DNA of 64,000 nucleotides from Elizabethkingia bruuniana (lineage in GTDB: Bacteria > Bacteroidota > Bacteroidia > Flavobacteriales > Weeksellaceae): positions 2,976,001-3,040,000 of the forward strand of contig NZ_CP014337.1 of the NCBI RefSeq assembly GCF_002024805.1. Reading direction: 5' to 3'. The position numbers were made by a program, and so were the translations under genes. Of this stretch, positions 63,675-64,000 are shown piece after piece. Numbering within the stretch: the stretch's first letter is position 1; each line of letters begins with the position of its first letter. The notes beneath the pieces were generated by a model. That model saw only the letters and a list, made by a program, of their open reading frames with translations, made no database searches and was not told the origin of the DNA.

Positions 63675-64000
63675 ATGCCAAAAAAAGCAACACAAAAGCG
63701 AAGAAAAACTATTGCGAAAAAGCGTACAGATGCCCGAAAGAAACTTTGGGTATTATTTATCATTCTTTTTCTGTCTCTTATCGGTATTGGTTTCTACATG
63801 AAAGATCAGGTTGTTTTTTACTATGCCATGCATTTCAAAGGCAAAGAAAAACATTCACTAAGGAACCCTAAAACAGAAGAAGAACGAATAAACAGAATTG
63901 TTTCGCTTTACTCGGATAAAGTTTTTGGTATTGACATATCCCATTACCAGCGAAAAGAAGATATTAACTGGAAAAAACTGACTATTGCCAATGGATCAAT
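63675..64000 (+). CDS. GH25 lysozyme-like membrane protein, N-terminal part (cut by window edge)
   Basis: 108 residues are visible. A basic cytoplasmic start (PKKATQKRRKTIAKK) precedes one membrane helix (about 24-41), a linker and VFGIDISHYQRKEDINWKKL, the first strand of glycoside hydrolase family 25, in which the DIS-x-Y/H-Q motif carries the first catalytic Asp. These enzymes cleave the muramic acid glycan of peptidoglycan. The open frame continues upstream to an ATG at 63603, but the promoter box lies after that ATG. Confidence 0.85.
   Translation, partial: MPKKATQKRRKTIAKKRTDARKKLWVLFIILFLSLIGIGFYMKDQVVFYYAMHFKGKEKHSLRNPKTEEERINRIVSLYSDKVFGIDISHYQRKEDINWKKLTIANGS

Overview
The window looks like a chromosomal segment of a flavobacterium, most likely Elizabethkingia or a close relative. 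It is AT-rich, has many SusCD/TonB receptors and lipoproteins, and uses the Bacteroidota promoter box TAnnTTTG repeatedly. The gene at 6729-8369 matches, as far as I can recall, the characterised alkaline phosphatase PafA of Elizabethkingia meningoseptica, with every catalytic residue at its published number. I saw no tRNA, rRNA, IS element, phage or CRISPR array.

Layout. 1-2492 (minus): start of hemL, a LysM glucosaminidase, a PLP enzyme and a small HExxH protein in an overlapping operon. 2528-6646: a DUF5522 and a DUF4136 gene, then three exported proteins of unknown role. 6729-11610 (minus): pafA, a dicarboxylate symporter, an RlpA-like lipoprotein and rimO. 11724-16562 (minus): a receptor locus with a Cys/His-rich membrane protein, a TonB receptor, a lipoprotein, and a lipoprotein resembling an aerolysin-type pore former. 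17712-25168: an exported formylglycine-generating enzyme with its Cys-type sulfatase, facing a SusC/SusD pair; together they look like a sulfated-glycan locus. 25532-27555: pfkA-gap. 27741-34593: a second TonB receptor, queD, an lpxH-like gene, a Crp-type regulator, an SDR protein, a LuxE-domain protein and a GNAT. 34684-40021: aqpZ, and the glyoxylate-shunt operon aceB-aceA divergent from its probable regulator. 40043-41352: comF-like gene and upp. 41462-47436: a Pls/PosA-type membrane NRPS (A-PCP-six membrane segments-three beta-helix domains), a GNAT, an exported esterase-like protein and a convergent Sfp-type phosphopantetheinyl transferase. 47492-63552: mostly housekeeping (der, murA, murB, hemB, deoC, trmD, NDH-2) with small conserved families (DUF4290, LemA/DUF2207, DUF1801). 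The right edge cuts a GH25 lysozyme-like gene.

Most worth a second look: the NRPS locus, which could make a poly-amino-acid-like product of unknown structure; the aerolysin-like lipoprotein beside a TonB receptor; paired GCGA-N4-TCGC palindromes between aceB and its regulator; operator-like repeats upstream of susC; a nested inverted repeat before queD; three promoter boxes ending exactly 4 nt before start codons, suggesting leaderless mRNAs; and MurA with Asp in place of the fosfomycin-reactive Cys. Functions are read from motifs and remembered families; no database search was run.
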